DNA of 64,000 nt from Azospirillum thermophilum. GTDB taxonomy: Bacteria > Pseudomonadota > Alphaproteobacteria > Azospirillales > Azospirillaceae. How positions within the stretch are numbered: the first letter of the stretch is position 1; each line of letters starts with the position of its first letter. This document shows, one piece after another, positions 41,209-49,093 of this stretch. Both the position numbers and the translations under genes were made by a program. The stretch covers positions 1,287,903 to 1,351,902 of the forward strand of contig NZ_CP029352.1 of the NCBI RefSeq assembly GCF_003130795.1. The letters run 5' to 3'. The notes beneath the pieces are model-generated. The model was given only the letters and a program-made list of their open reading frames with translations, was not told the DNA's origin and searched no databases.

Positions 41209-44200
41209 TCAGAGCTCCGCCACCTCCACCACGCCCGGCACGGCCTTCAGGGCGGCGCGGCTCTGCGCCGTGATGGTGTAGGTGTCGGGAAGCTGGATCT
41301 CCACCTCCCGCAGGGCGTCGAGCTCCACCAGAAGATGGATGCGGCCCTTGCCGCGGTTGAGCCGCTCCAGCGTGCCGCGCAGCGAGTCGAGGGGGGCGGG
41401 GTCGCGCAGGACGATGCGCAGCCCGTCGCTGACCGAGGCGACCGCCTCCTCCAGCGGCTTGACCTCCTGGCAGGTCAGGCGGATGTCCTCGCCGTTGACC
41501 TGGGCGTCGATCGTCATCAGCACCGGCCGTCCGGCCTCCAGCAGGTCGCGGTTGGCCGCCAGCACCTCCGAGAAGCAGGTGACCTCGTAGCCGCCGGTGG
41601 CGTCCGACAGCTCGACGAAGGCGAAGCGGTTGCCCGACTTGGCGGTCTTCTCCTTCCGGCTGACGACGATCCCCGCCATCTTGTAGCGGGTGGATCCGCC
41701 GCGCGAGACGGCCTGGGCCAACTCCGCCGACCTGACCACCCTCATGCGGTTGAGCGGACCCGAGAAGGCGTCGAGCGGGTGGGCCGACAGGTAGAAGCCG
41801 ATGGCGCCGAACTCGTGCTTCAGCTTCTCCAGCGGTTCCCAGTCGGCCACCTTCGGCAGGTCCGGCTCCTTCAGGCCGCTGCCCAGGCCCGTGCCGCCGA
41901 ACAGGTTGCCGATGCCGCTCTCGCGTTCCGCCGCCTCGGCCTGGGCATAGCGGATCAGCGTCTCCAGCGCCGCATGCACCTGCGCCCGGTTGGGGTTCAG
42001 CCCGTCGAAGGCACCGGCGCAGGTCAGGTTCTCGAGCTGGCGCTTGTTGATCGTCTTCAGGTCCAGCCGGCGGGCGAAGTCGAACAGGCTCTTGTAGGGG
42101 CCGTTCTTCGCCCGCTCCTCCACCACCGCCTTCATGGCCGGCAGCCCGACGCCCTTCACGGCAGCCAGCGCGTAGCGCACCGCCTTCGACCCGTCCGGCA
42201 GCGCCTCCACGCCGAAGATGGCCGAGGATTTGTTGATGTCCGGCGGCAGCAGCCGGATCTTCAGGCGTGCCAGCTCCTGCCGGAAGACGTTCAGCTTGTC
42301 GGTGTTGCCGAGGTCGAGCGTCATCGACGCCGCCATGAACTCCACCGGGTGGTTCGCCTTCAGGTAGGCGGTGTGGTAGGCGACCAGCGCATAGGCCGCG
42401 GCATGGCTCTTGTTGAAGCCGTAGCCGGCGAACTTCATCACCTGGTCGAAGATCATCGAGGCCTGCTCGGCGGCCACGCCCCGCTGTTCGGCGCCGTCGC
42501 AGAAGATCTTCCGCTGGGCGTCCATCTCCTCCTTGATCTTCTTGCCCATGGCGCGGCGCAGCAGGTCGGCGCCGCCCAGCGAATAGCCGGACAGCACCTG
42601 CGCGATCTGCATGACCTGCTCCTGGTAGATCATGATCCCGAAGGTCTCCTTCAGGATCGGCTCCAGGGTCGGGTTCATGTAGTCCGGCGGCTCCTCGCCG
42701 TTCTTCACCCGGATGTATTTCGGGATGTTGTCCATCGGGCCGGGGCGGTAGAGCGACACCAGCGCGATGATGTCCTCCAGCCGGTTCGGCTTCAGGCGGC
42801 GCAGCACGTCGCGCATGCCCGAACTTTCGAGCTGGAACACGCCGGTCGCCTCCGCCCGGCTGAGAAGATGGTACGTCTTCTCGTCGTCCAGCGTGACGGT
42901 CGTCAGGTCCGGCTTCCCGGGAATCAGGTCGACCGCCGTCTTCAGCACGGTCAGAGTCTTCAGGCCGAGGAAGTCGAACTTCACCAGGCCGGCCTGCTCG
43001 ACATACTTCATGTTGAACTGGGTGACCGGCATGTCCGACCGCGGATCGCGGTAGAGCGGCACCAGCTCGTCCAGCGGCCGGTCGGCGATCACCACGCCGG
43101 CCGCGTGGGTCGAGGCGTGGCGGTAGAGGCCTTCCAGCTTCAGCGCGATGTCGATCAGGTGGCGCACCGTCTCGTCGCCGTCGCGGGCCTGGCGCAGCAT
43201 CTCCTCGCTGTCGAGCGCCTGCTGCAGCGTCACCGGGTTGGCCGGATTGTTCGGCACCAGCTTGCAGATCTTGTCGACCTGCCCGTAGGGCATCTGCAGC
43301 ACGCGCCCGACGTCGCGCAGCACCGCCCTCGCCTGCAGCTTACCGAAGGTGATGATCTGGGCGACGCGGTCGTAGCCGTACTTGTCCTGGACGTAGCGGA
43401 TCACCTCTTCGCGGCGGTCCTGGCAGAAGTCGACGTCGAAGTCGGGCATCGACACGCGTTCGGGGTTCAGGAACCGCTCGAACAGCAGGCCGAAGCGCAG
43501 GGGGTCGAGGTCGGTGATGGTCAGCGCCCAGGCGACGACCGAGCCGGCGCCCGAGCCGCGGCCCGGCCCGACCGGGATGTCCTGGCTCTTCGCCCATTTG
43601 ATGAAGTCCGACACGATCAGGAAGTAGCCGGGGAACTTCATCTTGACGATGACGTCCAGCTCGAACTCCAGCCGCTCGAAATAGGTCTTGCGGGTCTGTT
43701 CGCGCTGCTCGGCCGTCATGCCGGGAGTGTAGACGACCTTCTCCAGCCGCATCTCCAGCCCGGCGCGGGCCTGGGCGCGCAGTTCGTCGTCCTCGGTGCG
43801 GCCGCCTTCGCAGGCGAAGGGCGGCAGGATCGGCTTGATCGGGCGCAGCAGGAAGGAGCAGCGCCGGGCGATCACCAGCGTGTTGTCCACCGCCTCCGGC
43901 AGGTCGGCGAAGAGGAGCCGCATCTCCTCCGCCGACTTGAAGCAATGGTCGGGCGTCAGCCGCCGCCGCTCGGTCTGGCTGAGATAGGCGCCCTCGGCGA
44001 TGCACAGCAGCGCGTCGTGCGCCTGATACAGGTCCGGCGTGGCGAAGTGGCAGTCGTTGGTCGCCACCAGCGGCAGGTCGTGCGCGTAGGCGAGCTCGAC
44101 CAGCGCCGGCTCGACCGTGTCCTCCATCTCCTGGAAATGGCCGCTGTGCCGCTGCAGCTCGACATAGAGCCGGCCGGGGAACAGCGCCTTCATCCGCTCC

Positions 44201-44778
44201 AGCGTCTCCAGCGCCAGATCCTTCTGGCCCTCCGCCAGCAGCCGGCCGATCGGACCGGCCGGGCCGCCGGTCAGCGCGATCAGTCCGTCCGAGCGACCCT
44301 CCAGCGCCTCCATCGGGATCTGCGGGCCGGCCATCGGATCCGACTCGAGGAAGGCCTTGGAGACCAGCTTCATCAGGTTCCGGTAGCCCTGCTCGTTCTG
44401 GCACAGCAGGACGATCTGGTCGGGATGCGCCGCCTTGCCGGGCAGGCCGGGGCGGGTGGGCGCCGGGCCGATGCGGGTGATGCCCAGCACCGTGCCGATG
44501 ATCGGCTGCACGCCGGCATCGGCGGCGGCCAGCGCGAATTCCAGCGCGCCGAACAGGTTGCCGGTGTCGGTGACCGCGACCGCCGGCATCTGCTGCTTCA
44601 GGCAGAGCTTCACCAGCTCCTTCACCTTGATCGCGCCTTCCGACAGGGAGTAGGCGGAATGGACGCGCAGGTGGATGAAATCGGCGTGGGGCATCGGGTC
44701 CGCTGGCAGGATCGGGTCGGGAAACGGGACGGCGCCGATATTGGCGGAGTTCGCGGCAAAACGCACCCCCTGCGGCAT
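41209..44778 (-). CDS. dnaE: DNA polymerase III subunit alpha
   Basis: The replicative polymerase. The 1189-residue form starts at ATG 44778, with GAGG 7 nt upstream; ATG 44694 would give 1161 residues beginning MPHADFIHLRVHSAYSLSEG and lacks a good ribosome site. Order: PHP domain (FIHLRVHSAYSLSEGAIKV), palm with the catalytic acidic motif in VSMPDFDVDFCQDRR, fingers (KKIKEEMDAQRKIFCDGA), helix-hairpin-helix, OB fold and C-terminal domain. It is full length with no disruption. It lies upstream of the rpsB promoter on the same strand. Confidence 0.97.
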   Translation of the reverse strand: MPQGVRFAANSANIGAVPFPDPILPADPMPHADFIHLRVHSAYSLSEGAIKVKELVKLCLKQQMPAVAVTDTGNLFGALEFALAAADAGVQPIIGTVLGITRIGPAPTRPGLPGKAAHPDQIVLLCQNEQGYRNLMKLVSKAFLESDPMAGPQIPMEALEGRSDGLIALTGGPAGPIGRLLAEGQKDLALETLERMKALFPGRLYVELQRHSGHFQEMEDTVEPALVELAYAHDLPLVATNDCHFATPDLYQAHDALLCIAEGAYLSQTERRRLTPDHCFKSAEEMRLLFADLPEAVDNTLVIARRCSFLLRPIKPILPPFACEGGRTEDDELRAQARAGLEMRLEKVVYTPGMTAEQREQTRKTYFERLEFELDVIVKMKFPGYFLIVSDFIKWAKSQDIPVGPGRGSGAGSVVAWALTITDLDPLRFGLLFERFLNPERVSMPDFDVDFCQDRREEVIRYVQDKYGYDRVAQIITFGKLQARAVLRDVGRVLQMPYGQVDKICKLVPNNPANPVTLQQALDSEEMLRQARDGDETVRHLIDIALKLEGLYRHASTHAAGVVIADRPLDELVPLYRDPRSDMPVTQFNMKYVEQAGLVKFDFLGLKTLTVLKTAVDLIPGKPDLTTVTLDDEKTYHLLSRAEATGVFQLESSGMRDVLRRLKPNRLEDIIALVSLYRPGPMDNIPKYIRVKNGEEPPDYMNPTLEPILKETFGIMIYQEQVMQIAQVLSGYSLGGADLLRRAMGKKIKEEMDAQRKIFCDGAEQRGVAAEQASMIFDQVMKFAGYGFNKSHAAAYALVAYHTAYLKANHPVEFMAASMTLDLGNTDKLNVFRQELARLKIRLLPPDINKSSAIFGVEALPDGSKAVRYALAAVKGVGLPAMKAVVEERAKNGPYKSLFDFARRLDLKTINKRQLENLTCAGAFDGLNPNRAQVHAALETLIRYAQAEAAERESGIGNLFGGTGLGSGLKEPDLPKVADWEPLEKLKHEFGAIGFYLSAHPLDAFSGPLNRMRVVRSAELAQAVSRGGSTRYKMAGIVVSRKEKTAKSGNRFAFVELSDATGGYEVTCFSEVLAANRDLLEAGRPVLMTIDAQVNGEDIRLTCQEVKPLEEAVASVSDGLRIVLRDPAPLDSLRGTLERLNRGKGRIHLLVELDALREVEIQLPDTYTITAQSRAALKAVPGVVEVAEL

Positions 44779-44899
44779 GACCCGTCCTCAAGCCAGACAT
44801 CCGGCCGGCGGAGCCCGACCACGCAGGATGGTCGCCCGCTCCATCCGTTCGTGTTATGGATGCGGCACGGTTGAGGACACGCCTTGGGGAGGATGCCGC

Positions 44900-45496
44900 A
44901 TGGGGCGACTGCTTTTCGCCGGGACGGGGACGCGGGGATCGGCCTTCCGGAGACCGGCCGCCAGAGTCCTCTGCCTGACTGCAGCACTGCTGACGGTCGC
45001 CGCCTGCCAGACCACCGCCCCGCCGCCGCCGCCGGCCCCGCCGCCGCCCGCCGAGGAAGGGCCGGGCAAGCCGCTGCGCTCCGGCAAGGGCTGGACGGTC
45101 TACCTGCACAAGCCGGACGGGGCCAAGCCCTATTGCCGCGCCGACAAGCCGAGCCGGGGCGCCCGCCTGACCTTCCGCACCGGCGCGGCCGAGGCGAGCC
45201 TGACGCTGAGCGACACCGGCAAGCCCGTGCAGGCCGGCCAGGACTATGACCTGACCGCCAGCTTCGACACCGGCGCCACCCTGCCCTTCCAGGCCAAGGG
45301 AATGCCCGACGGCAGCCTGCGGGCCGCCATTCCGCCGGCCCAGTTCCTGGAGGAGCTCGATCCCTTCGGCCGTGCCCGGCGGGTCACCTTCCGCAGCGAG
45401 GCACTCGGCGGCACGGTGGCGAGCATTCCCCTCTCCGGCTCCTCCTGGGCCATCAACGCGTCGGACGAGTGCCGCATCCTCAACGCGGCGTCCTGA
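44900..45496 (+). CDS. Putative lipoprotein of unknown function
   Basis: A 198-residue product from ATG 44900, chosen because GGGGAGG lies 7 nt upstream. A type II signal peptide ends in the lipobox VAAC (about residue 35), followed by a proline-rich tether (PPPPPAPPPP). The mature domain has LHKPDGAKPYCRADKP, a second Cys near the C-terminus (DECRILN) and hydrophilic beta-type segments. A disulfide and a compact periplasmic or outer-membrane-anchored beta domain are plausible. I recognise no named family. It is transcribed away from dnaE and borders the AT-rich spacer. Confidence 0.8.
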   Translation: MGRLLFAGTGTRGSAFRRPAARVLCLTAALLTVAACQTTAPPPPPAPPPPAEEGPGKPLRSGKGWTVYLHKPDGAKPYCRADKPSRGARLTFRTGAAEASLTLSDTGKPVQAGQDYDLTASFDTGATLPFQAKGMPDGSLRAAIPPAQFLEELDPFGRARRVTFRSEALGGTVASIPLSGSSWAINASDECRILNAAS

Positions 45497-45927
45497 TCGG
45501 CCGCACCGCACCGGGCGGCGGCGCTTCCTCACCACCACGAGACCAGATCGCCACGGCCGGCGGCTGGCGAGACCTGCGCCGCTTGCCGGATGAAGCAAAT
45601 CGCATCCGGCGGCAGAGCTGCGTGCCCAGGCGAGATTCGACAAAGTCGACTGTGTGAAATTGATCGCCTGCGTTGCGATAGCCATATCTTTTGCTCGCTC
45701 CAAACCACAACACCCTCACCTTTCATTCTTTAAAAAGTGGCATTTCAAGATCTCTACGCACAAAGCCTGGTAACACTCTCCATAACAATAGCGATTACTT
45801 CACGTACCGGCAGGTGGCGCGGAGAATCTGCGCCATATTAGTTATCAACCGACGGTACATACGTATACTTTGAACGCTGGTTATCTTTTTTGATAATACA
45901 AATACCTGATTCCATCAAAAATTCCTG

Positions 45928-45955
45928 TTGACCGTCGATGCCGTCGAAATATAAC
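45928..45955 (+). promoter_or_regulatory. Near-consensus sigma70 promoter of the protease-peptide cluster
   Basis: TTGACC (45928-45933) and TATAAC (45950-45955) with a 16-bp spacer differ by one base each from TTGACA/TATAAT. Initiation near 45962 leaves a leader of about 178 nt before the protease gene. This is the closest match to consensus I noticed in the window. Confidence 0.65.
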
Positions 45956-46055
45956 TTTCGGCGCAAGACCGCATGGCCTTCGAATTAAGAACATAAAATC
46001 CGCCATACGTTCATATGTTCCGAAGCTTCTACAGATAGCAGAGCCTTTTCTGCAC

Positions 46056-46098
46056 AGAACATCAATTCAGGCTCACGCTTGAACTGATAAGTTCTTTT
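46056..46098 (+). promoter_or_regulatory. Leader stem-loop before the protease gene
   Basis: AGAAC (46056-46060) pairs with GTTCT (46091-46095), with an inner TTCA/TGAA pairing, followed by TTTTG. The form resembles a weak attenuator or regulatory leader hairpin, about 42 nt before the ATG. A second leader stem, GAACATA/TATGTTC, lies at 45989-46020. Confidence 0.35.
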
Positions 46099-46139
46099 GC
46101 ACCGCAAACTCAACCTCACGACAGAGTTGGGAGCCGGAT

Positions 46140-47969
46140 ATGCGCGGCCATGAGAAAATTCTGGTTTCGATCCTCGATGGTCCGATCGACCTGAAACACC
46201 CGTGCCTGGCCGGCGCACAGCTCCATTACGCCCCCGGCCATTCCCGCGCGGACGTAACCGACGGGCCGTCGACACGGCATGGCACCGCCGTCGCCAGCAT
46301 CATCTTCGGTCAGCCCGGGACGGTTCTCGAAGGCATCGCTCCGGCCTGCCGCGGCGTCATCGTCCCGATCTACGAGGACACGCCGCAGGGCAGCGTCCGC
46401 CCCTGCTCGCAAGCCGACCTTGCGGAGGCGATCCAGGCCGCCCTGCGGGAAGGGGCGCAGATCATCAACATTTCCGGGGGGCAGCTTGCCCGGGGCGGCT
46501 CTCCCGACCCGACGCTCGTCGCCGCGGTCCAGGCCTGCGAGGAGGCCGGCGTCCTGGTGGTCGCGGCGGCCGGCAACGACGGCTGCGACTGCGAGCATGT
46601 CCCGGCGGCACTGCCGACCGTGCTGGCGGTCGGCGCCGTCGACGTCCAGGGGGGACCGCTGCCCTCCAGCAACTGGGGCGAGGCCTATCGCGAGAACGGG
46701 ATCACCGCCCCCGGCGGCGCGATCCTCGCCGCCGCCCCGTCGGGCGAGGTGGAGCCGCGCAACGGGACCAGCTTCGCCTGCGCGGTCACCAGCGGCATCG
46801 CCGCCTGGATGCTGGGCGAGATGGTGGGGCGGGGCCTGCCGCCCGACCCGCTTCTGGTCCGCCGCATCCTGCGGGAAAGCGCCGATCCGGCCGACGGCGA
46901 CACCGCCGCCGCTCACCGCCTGCTGAGCGGCCGTCTCAATCTGACACGCGCGTTCGACGCCTTGGACGCGCTTCTTTCACAGGAGGAGGAAGGCTTCATG
47001 ACCGATGTCATCACCGATGTGGCTATCGATCCGGCCGTCGCGCTCGCGGCCGGCGTCCCGGCTGCTCCCGCTCCGGCGGCCGCCCTGCCGGAACCGGCTC
47101 CGGCCGTCGGCGCCGTCCGCCCGTCGGGGGAAGAGGCTCCCTGCCCGACCGGCAACTGCGGCACCTCGGGCAACGGCGGGCTGGTCTATGCCCTGGGCGA
47201 GATCGGCATCGACTATGTCAGCGAGTCGCGCCGCCAGTCGCTGGGGCAGATGCTCGGCATGGAGGTCGTCACGCCGGGTCATGAGGACAAGGTGCTGGGG
47301 GCGCTGGCCCAGGATCCGACCCTGGCCCCGTCCTTCATGTGGACGCTGGTGCTGGACGGTCAGCCGATCTACGCCATCGTCCCGATGGGCGCCTATGCCG
47401 CCGAGACCTATGTGCGCCTGCGCGAGTTCCTGAACGCGCAGATCACCACGGAGGTCGAGCGCGTGTCGATCCCCGGGACGGTCTTCGGCTCGATCACGCT
47501 CGCCAGCGGCTTCACCGTGCCGATCCTGGTGCCCGAGATGCGCGGCATGTACTGCTGGAACATCCCGGCGCTGGTCAACCAGGCCATGGGCGACGACGCC
47601 TCCAAGACCGACGCGCAGACCGAGCGCCGCCGCCAGGTGCACGAGAGCATCCAGCAGCGGATCTACTACGAGAACCGCAACCTGGGCGCCGCGCCGCGCG
47701 ACCGCGCCTTCAACTATGCCGCCACGCGCGCCCACGAGTTCGACGGGATCATCGACGCCGCCGTCGGCACCAACATGCGCCTGGGCAGCATCCAGGTGGA
47801 GAAGAGCACGCTCGCCCGCCAGAACTCCAACTGCTGGGACGTCAAGCTGACCTTCTTCGCGCCCAAGCAGCGGCAGGACATCGCCAATCTGGTCGCCCGC
47901 GCCACGGTGGACGTCAGCGACGTCATTCCGGTGCTCGTGGGCCAGGTGCGCCACTGGTTCGAAGAGTGA
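46140..47969 (+). CDS. PatA/PatG-type (cyanobactin-maturation-like) S8 serine protease
   Basis: A 609-residue protein with no signal peptide, hence probably cytoplasmic. ATG 46140 has GGGAG 6 nt upstream. The subtilisin domain (about residues 5-280) shows Asp in SILDGPIDLKHP, His in RHGTAVASIIFGQ, Asn in IINISGGQ and Ser in NGTSFACAVTSGIAAWM. This layout, LDGPxDLxHPC and all, is that of PatA and of PatG proteases that cut cyanobactin precursors. After an Ala/Pro linker with CPTGNCG comes a PatG-like C-terminal domain (LVYALGEIGIDYVSESRRQS, MRGMYCWN, YYENRNLGAAPRDRAFNYAAT, CWDVKLTFF). It is therefore a single-chain PatA+PatG-tail protein. Two Cys-rich small proteins encoded directly downstream are its likely substrates. 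Confidence 0.9.
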   Translation: MRGHEKILVSILDGPIDLKHPCLAGAQLHYAPGHSRADVTDGPSTRHGTAVASIIFGQPGTVLEGIAPACRGVIVPIYEDTPQGSVRPCSQADLAEAIQAALREGAQIINISGGQLARGGSPDPTLVAAVQACEEAGVLVVAAAGNDGCDCEHVPAALPTVLAVGAVDVQGGPLPSSNWGEAYRENGITAPGGAILAAAPSGEVEPRNGTSFACAVTSGIAAWMLGEMVGRGLPPDPLLVRRILRESADPADGDTAAAHRLLSGRLNLTRAFDALDALLSQEEEGFMTDVITDVAIDPAVALAAGVPAAPAPAAALPEPAPAVGAVRPSGEEAPCPTGNCGTSGNGGLVYALGEIGIDYVSESRRQSLGQMLGMEVVTPGHEDKVLGALAQDPTLAPSFMWTLVLDGQPIYAIVPMGAYAAETYVRLREFLNAQITTEVERVSIPGTVFGSITLASGFTVPILVPEMRGMYCWNIPALVNQAMGDDASKTDAQTERRRQVHESIQQRIYYENRNLGAAPRDRAFNYAATRAHEFDGIIDAAVGTNMRLGSIQVEKSTLARQNSNCWDVKLTFFAPKQRQDIANLVARATVDVSDVIPVLVGQVRHWFEE

Positions 47970-47985
47970 TCGACCGGTGACGCGG

Positions 47986-48048
47986 ATTCCGCCGGCGGCG
48001 GGTGGCGGGCATTCCGTCCGGCACCAAGGCCCCGGTTCCCGGCGGAAT
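47986..48048 (+). repeat. Long-range inverted repeat before the first peptide gene
   Basis: ATTCCGCCGG (47986-47995) and CCGGCGGAAT (48039-48048) are perfect 10-bp arms 43 nt apart in the 117-bp gap between the protease and first peptide genes. It may be an mRNA processing or stability structure that uncouples peptide from protease expression. Confidence 0.4.
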
Positions 48049-48086
48049 TCCCTCTTGTCATAGCCACATCGTGAAAGGAGAGGAAA

Positions 48087-48395
48087 ATGCATCTTCCCGT
48101 CTACGCCACGCTGGCGTCCACCCGCAGCAACACCGTCGCCGGCGACGCCGTGGCCGCCGGCGTGATGCCGAGCGACACCTGCGTCAGCGTGAACGTCAAC
48201 GGCCAGGGCCAGGTCTGCCTGAGCGTTCCGGTGGTCGGCAACGTCTGCATCCCGGTCAACACGCCGCTGCCGTCGGGCACCGCCGCGTCGGCCTGCATCA
48301 ACGTCTGCACCAAGTGGGGCGTGCCCTCCGGCGCCTGCGTCACCGTCTCCGCCCTGGGGCAGCAGATCGCGAGCCAGTGCTTCGGCTGGTGCTGA
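48087..48395 (+). CDS. Eight-cysteine small protein, candidate precursor peptide 1
   Basis: A 102-residue protein, too hydrophilic at the N-terminus for a signal peptide, with AAAGGAG-type ribosome site just ahead of the ATG. It begins MHLPVYA, has a Cys-free first third ending GVMPSDTC, then Cys at 32, 44, 54, 70, 74, 84, 98 and 102, ending CFGWC. Units of the form C-V-S/T-V...G-Q...C recur (32-44, 84-98), suggesting disulfide-linked beta hairpins. The second copy has the same framework. Its position behind a PatA/PatG-type protease suggests a leader (about residues 1-30) and a cleaved core; this is inference. I know no named family. Confidence 0.85.
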   Translation: MHLPVYATLASTRSNTVAGDAVAAGVMPSDTCVSVNVNGQGQVCLSVPVVGNVCIPVNTPLPSGTAASACINVCTKWGVPSGACVTVSALGQQIASQCFGWC

Positions 48396-48404
48396 TCGGA
48401 CGGA

Positions 48405-48433
48405 GCCCCGGGATCCTCGCCCGTTCCCGGGGC
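48405..48433 (+). terminator. Hairpin between the two peptide genes
   Basis: GCCCCGGGA and TCCCGGGGC form a perfect 9-bp stem with an 11-nt loop, 9 nt after the first peptide stop. There is no U-tract, so it more likely protects the upstream transcript 3' end or attenuates partially. A comparable hairpin follows the second peptide gene. Confidence 0.5.
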
Positions 48434-48470
48434 GCTCCGCCCCGAACATCCTCCCGATAAGGAGCTTCGC

Positions 48471-48773
48471 ATGCGTCTTCCCGTCTATGCCGCGACGGCG
48501 GCCGGCCGCGGCGCCATGACCTCCCTTGACGGCGGCGTCCTGCCGTCGTCGGGCGACACCTGCATCACGGCCACGATCAGCAACGGCCAGGCCTGCATCA
48601 ACCTGCCGATCCTCGGTCAGAAGTGCATCAGCGTGCCGAGCTGGATCCCGTCGGGCACCCTGGCGTCCCTGTGCGCCAAGCTCTGCACGACCGGGCCGCT
48701 TCCCACCGGCGCCTGCGTCACCGCGACCGTCGCCGGCAAGCAGGTCGCCAGCGAGTGCTTCGGCCGCTGCTGA
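48471..48773 (+). CDS. Eight-cysteine small protein, candidate precursor peptide 2
   Basis: A 100-residue paralogue of the preceding gene product. AAGGAG lies 7 nt before the ATG. It begins MRLPVYA; Cys lie at 31, 42, 52, 68, 72, 82, 96 and 100, ending CFGRC. Cys spacings are 11-10-16-4-10-14-4 against 12-10-16-4-10-14-4 in copy 1. Shared blocks include GV-P-S-DTC, PSGT-AS, GACVT and the AS-CFG-C end, while the residues between differ, as in a diversifying duplicate. It lacks a signal peptide. Substrate of the upstream protease is the working idea. Confidence 0.85.
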   Translation: MRLPVYAATAAGRGAMTSLDGGVLPSSGDTCITATISNGQACINLPILGQKCISVPSWIPSGTLASLCAKLCTTGPLPTGACVTATVAGKQVASECFGRC

Positions 48774-48795
48774 GGCCCCGCCGCCCGGCAGCGCA

Positions 48796-48821
48796 CCCGG
48801 CCGGCCGTGCCGCTGGCCGGG
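48796..48821 (+). terminator. Hairpin after the second peptide gene
   Basis: CCCGGCC and GGCCGGG (7-bp stem, 12-nt loop) are followed by ACTTTCCC. It lies 23 nt past the stop and before the 62-residue gene. It may be a weak terminator or stabiliser. Confidence 0.4.
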
Positions 48822-48848
48822 ACTTTCCCATCCGAAGGAGCGACAGCC

Positions 48849-49037
48849 ATGTCCGACGACACGGAAAATGCCCCGCCGAAGCGCAACGGGCTGCGGCTTC
48901 CCCCGATCATCAGGCCCGAGGACCGCGGCGTCGGCGACGTGGTGGCCCGTGCCGCCAAGGCCGCCGGCTTCACGCCCTGCTCCGGCTGCCAGCACCGGCA
49001 GGCGGTCCTGAACAGCTGGTTCCCGTTCAAGAGCTGA
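48849..49037 (+). CDS. 62-residue Cys-containing protein of the peptide cluster
   Basis: A short protein with an AAGGAG site about 8 nt before the ATG. An acidic, proline-containing start (MSDDTENAPPKRNGLRLPPI) leads to GVGDVVARAAKAAGFTPCSGCQHRQAVLNSWFPF. The CxxC..R..LN pattern occurs in many small uncharacterised bacterial proteins and could bind metal or form a redox pair. The sequence does not share the MxLPVYA start, so it is not a third copy of the peptides. It could be a partner, adaptor or additional substrate of the protease. The function is unknown. Confidence 0.75.
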   Translation: MSDDTENAPPKRNGLRLPPIIRPEDRGVGDVVARAAKAAGFTPCSGCQHRQAVLNSWFPFKS

Positions 49038-49093
49038 GGACCGGCGGCAGGACGGGTTGACCGCCGCCGCGCGGCGCCCCTACCCTTGCCCGC

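Larger units (their letters stand above)
45497..46139. other. AT-rich intergenic region upstream of the protease-peptide cluster
   Basis: This 643-bp stretch holds no credible gene, and from about 45640 onward it is strikingly AT-rich against the GC-rich background. It contains a hairpin (GCCGGATG/CATCCGGC, 45585-45610), a palindrome-like GTACATACGTATAC (45853-45866), TTATC-T6-GATAA (about 45881-45896), a near-consensus promoter at 45928-45955 and two leader hairpins (45989-46020; 46056-46095). Base composition suggests acquisition from elsewhere or relaxed regulatory DNA. Confidence 0.7.

Noticed and set aside
44675..44899. Upstream extension of the lipoprotein gene
   Set aside because: It overlaps dnaE antisense. 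ATG 44900 with GGGGAGG places a proper lipoprotein signal at the N-terminus.
45691..45873. A 60-codon frame inside the AT-rich spacer
   Set aside because: There is no ribosome site, and its Arg/Ser/Ile-rich composition suggests chance. I treat the spacer as regulatory.
45985..46275. A 96-codon minus-strand frame over the leader and protease start
   Set aside because: It is antisense to the protease N-terminus, and no family or ribosome site is seen.
46140..47969. Reading the protease as a secreted degradative subtilisin
   Set aside because: There is no signal peptide or propeptide, and the C-terminal half matches the PatG type rather than secreted S8 enzymes.
48087..48773. Calling the two Cys-rich proteins classical cyanobactin precursors
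   Set aside because: They are longer, have eight Cys over most of their length and lack recognisable PatE-type cleavage sequences, and no YcaO gene is nearby. Only a looser substrate role is proposed.
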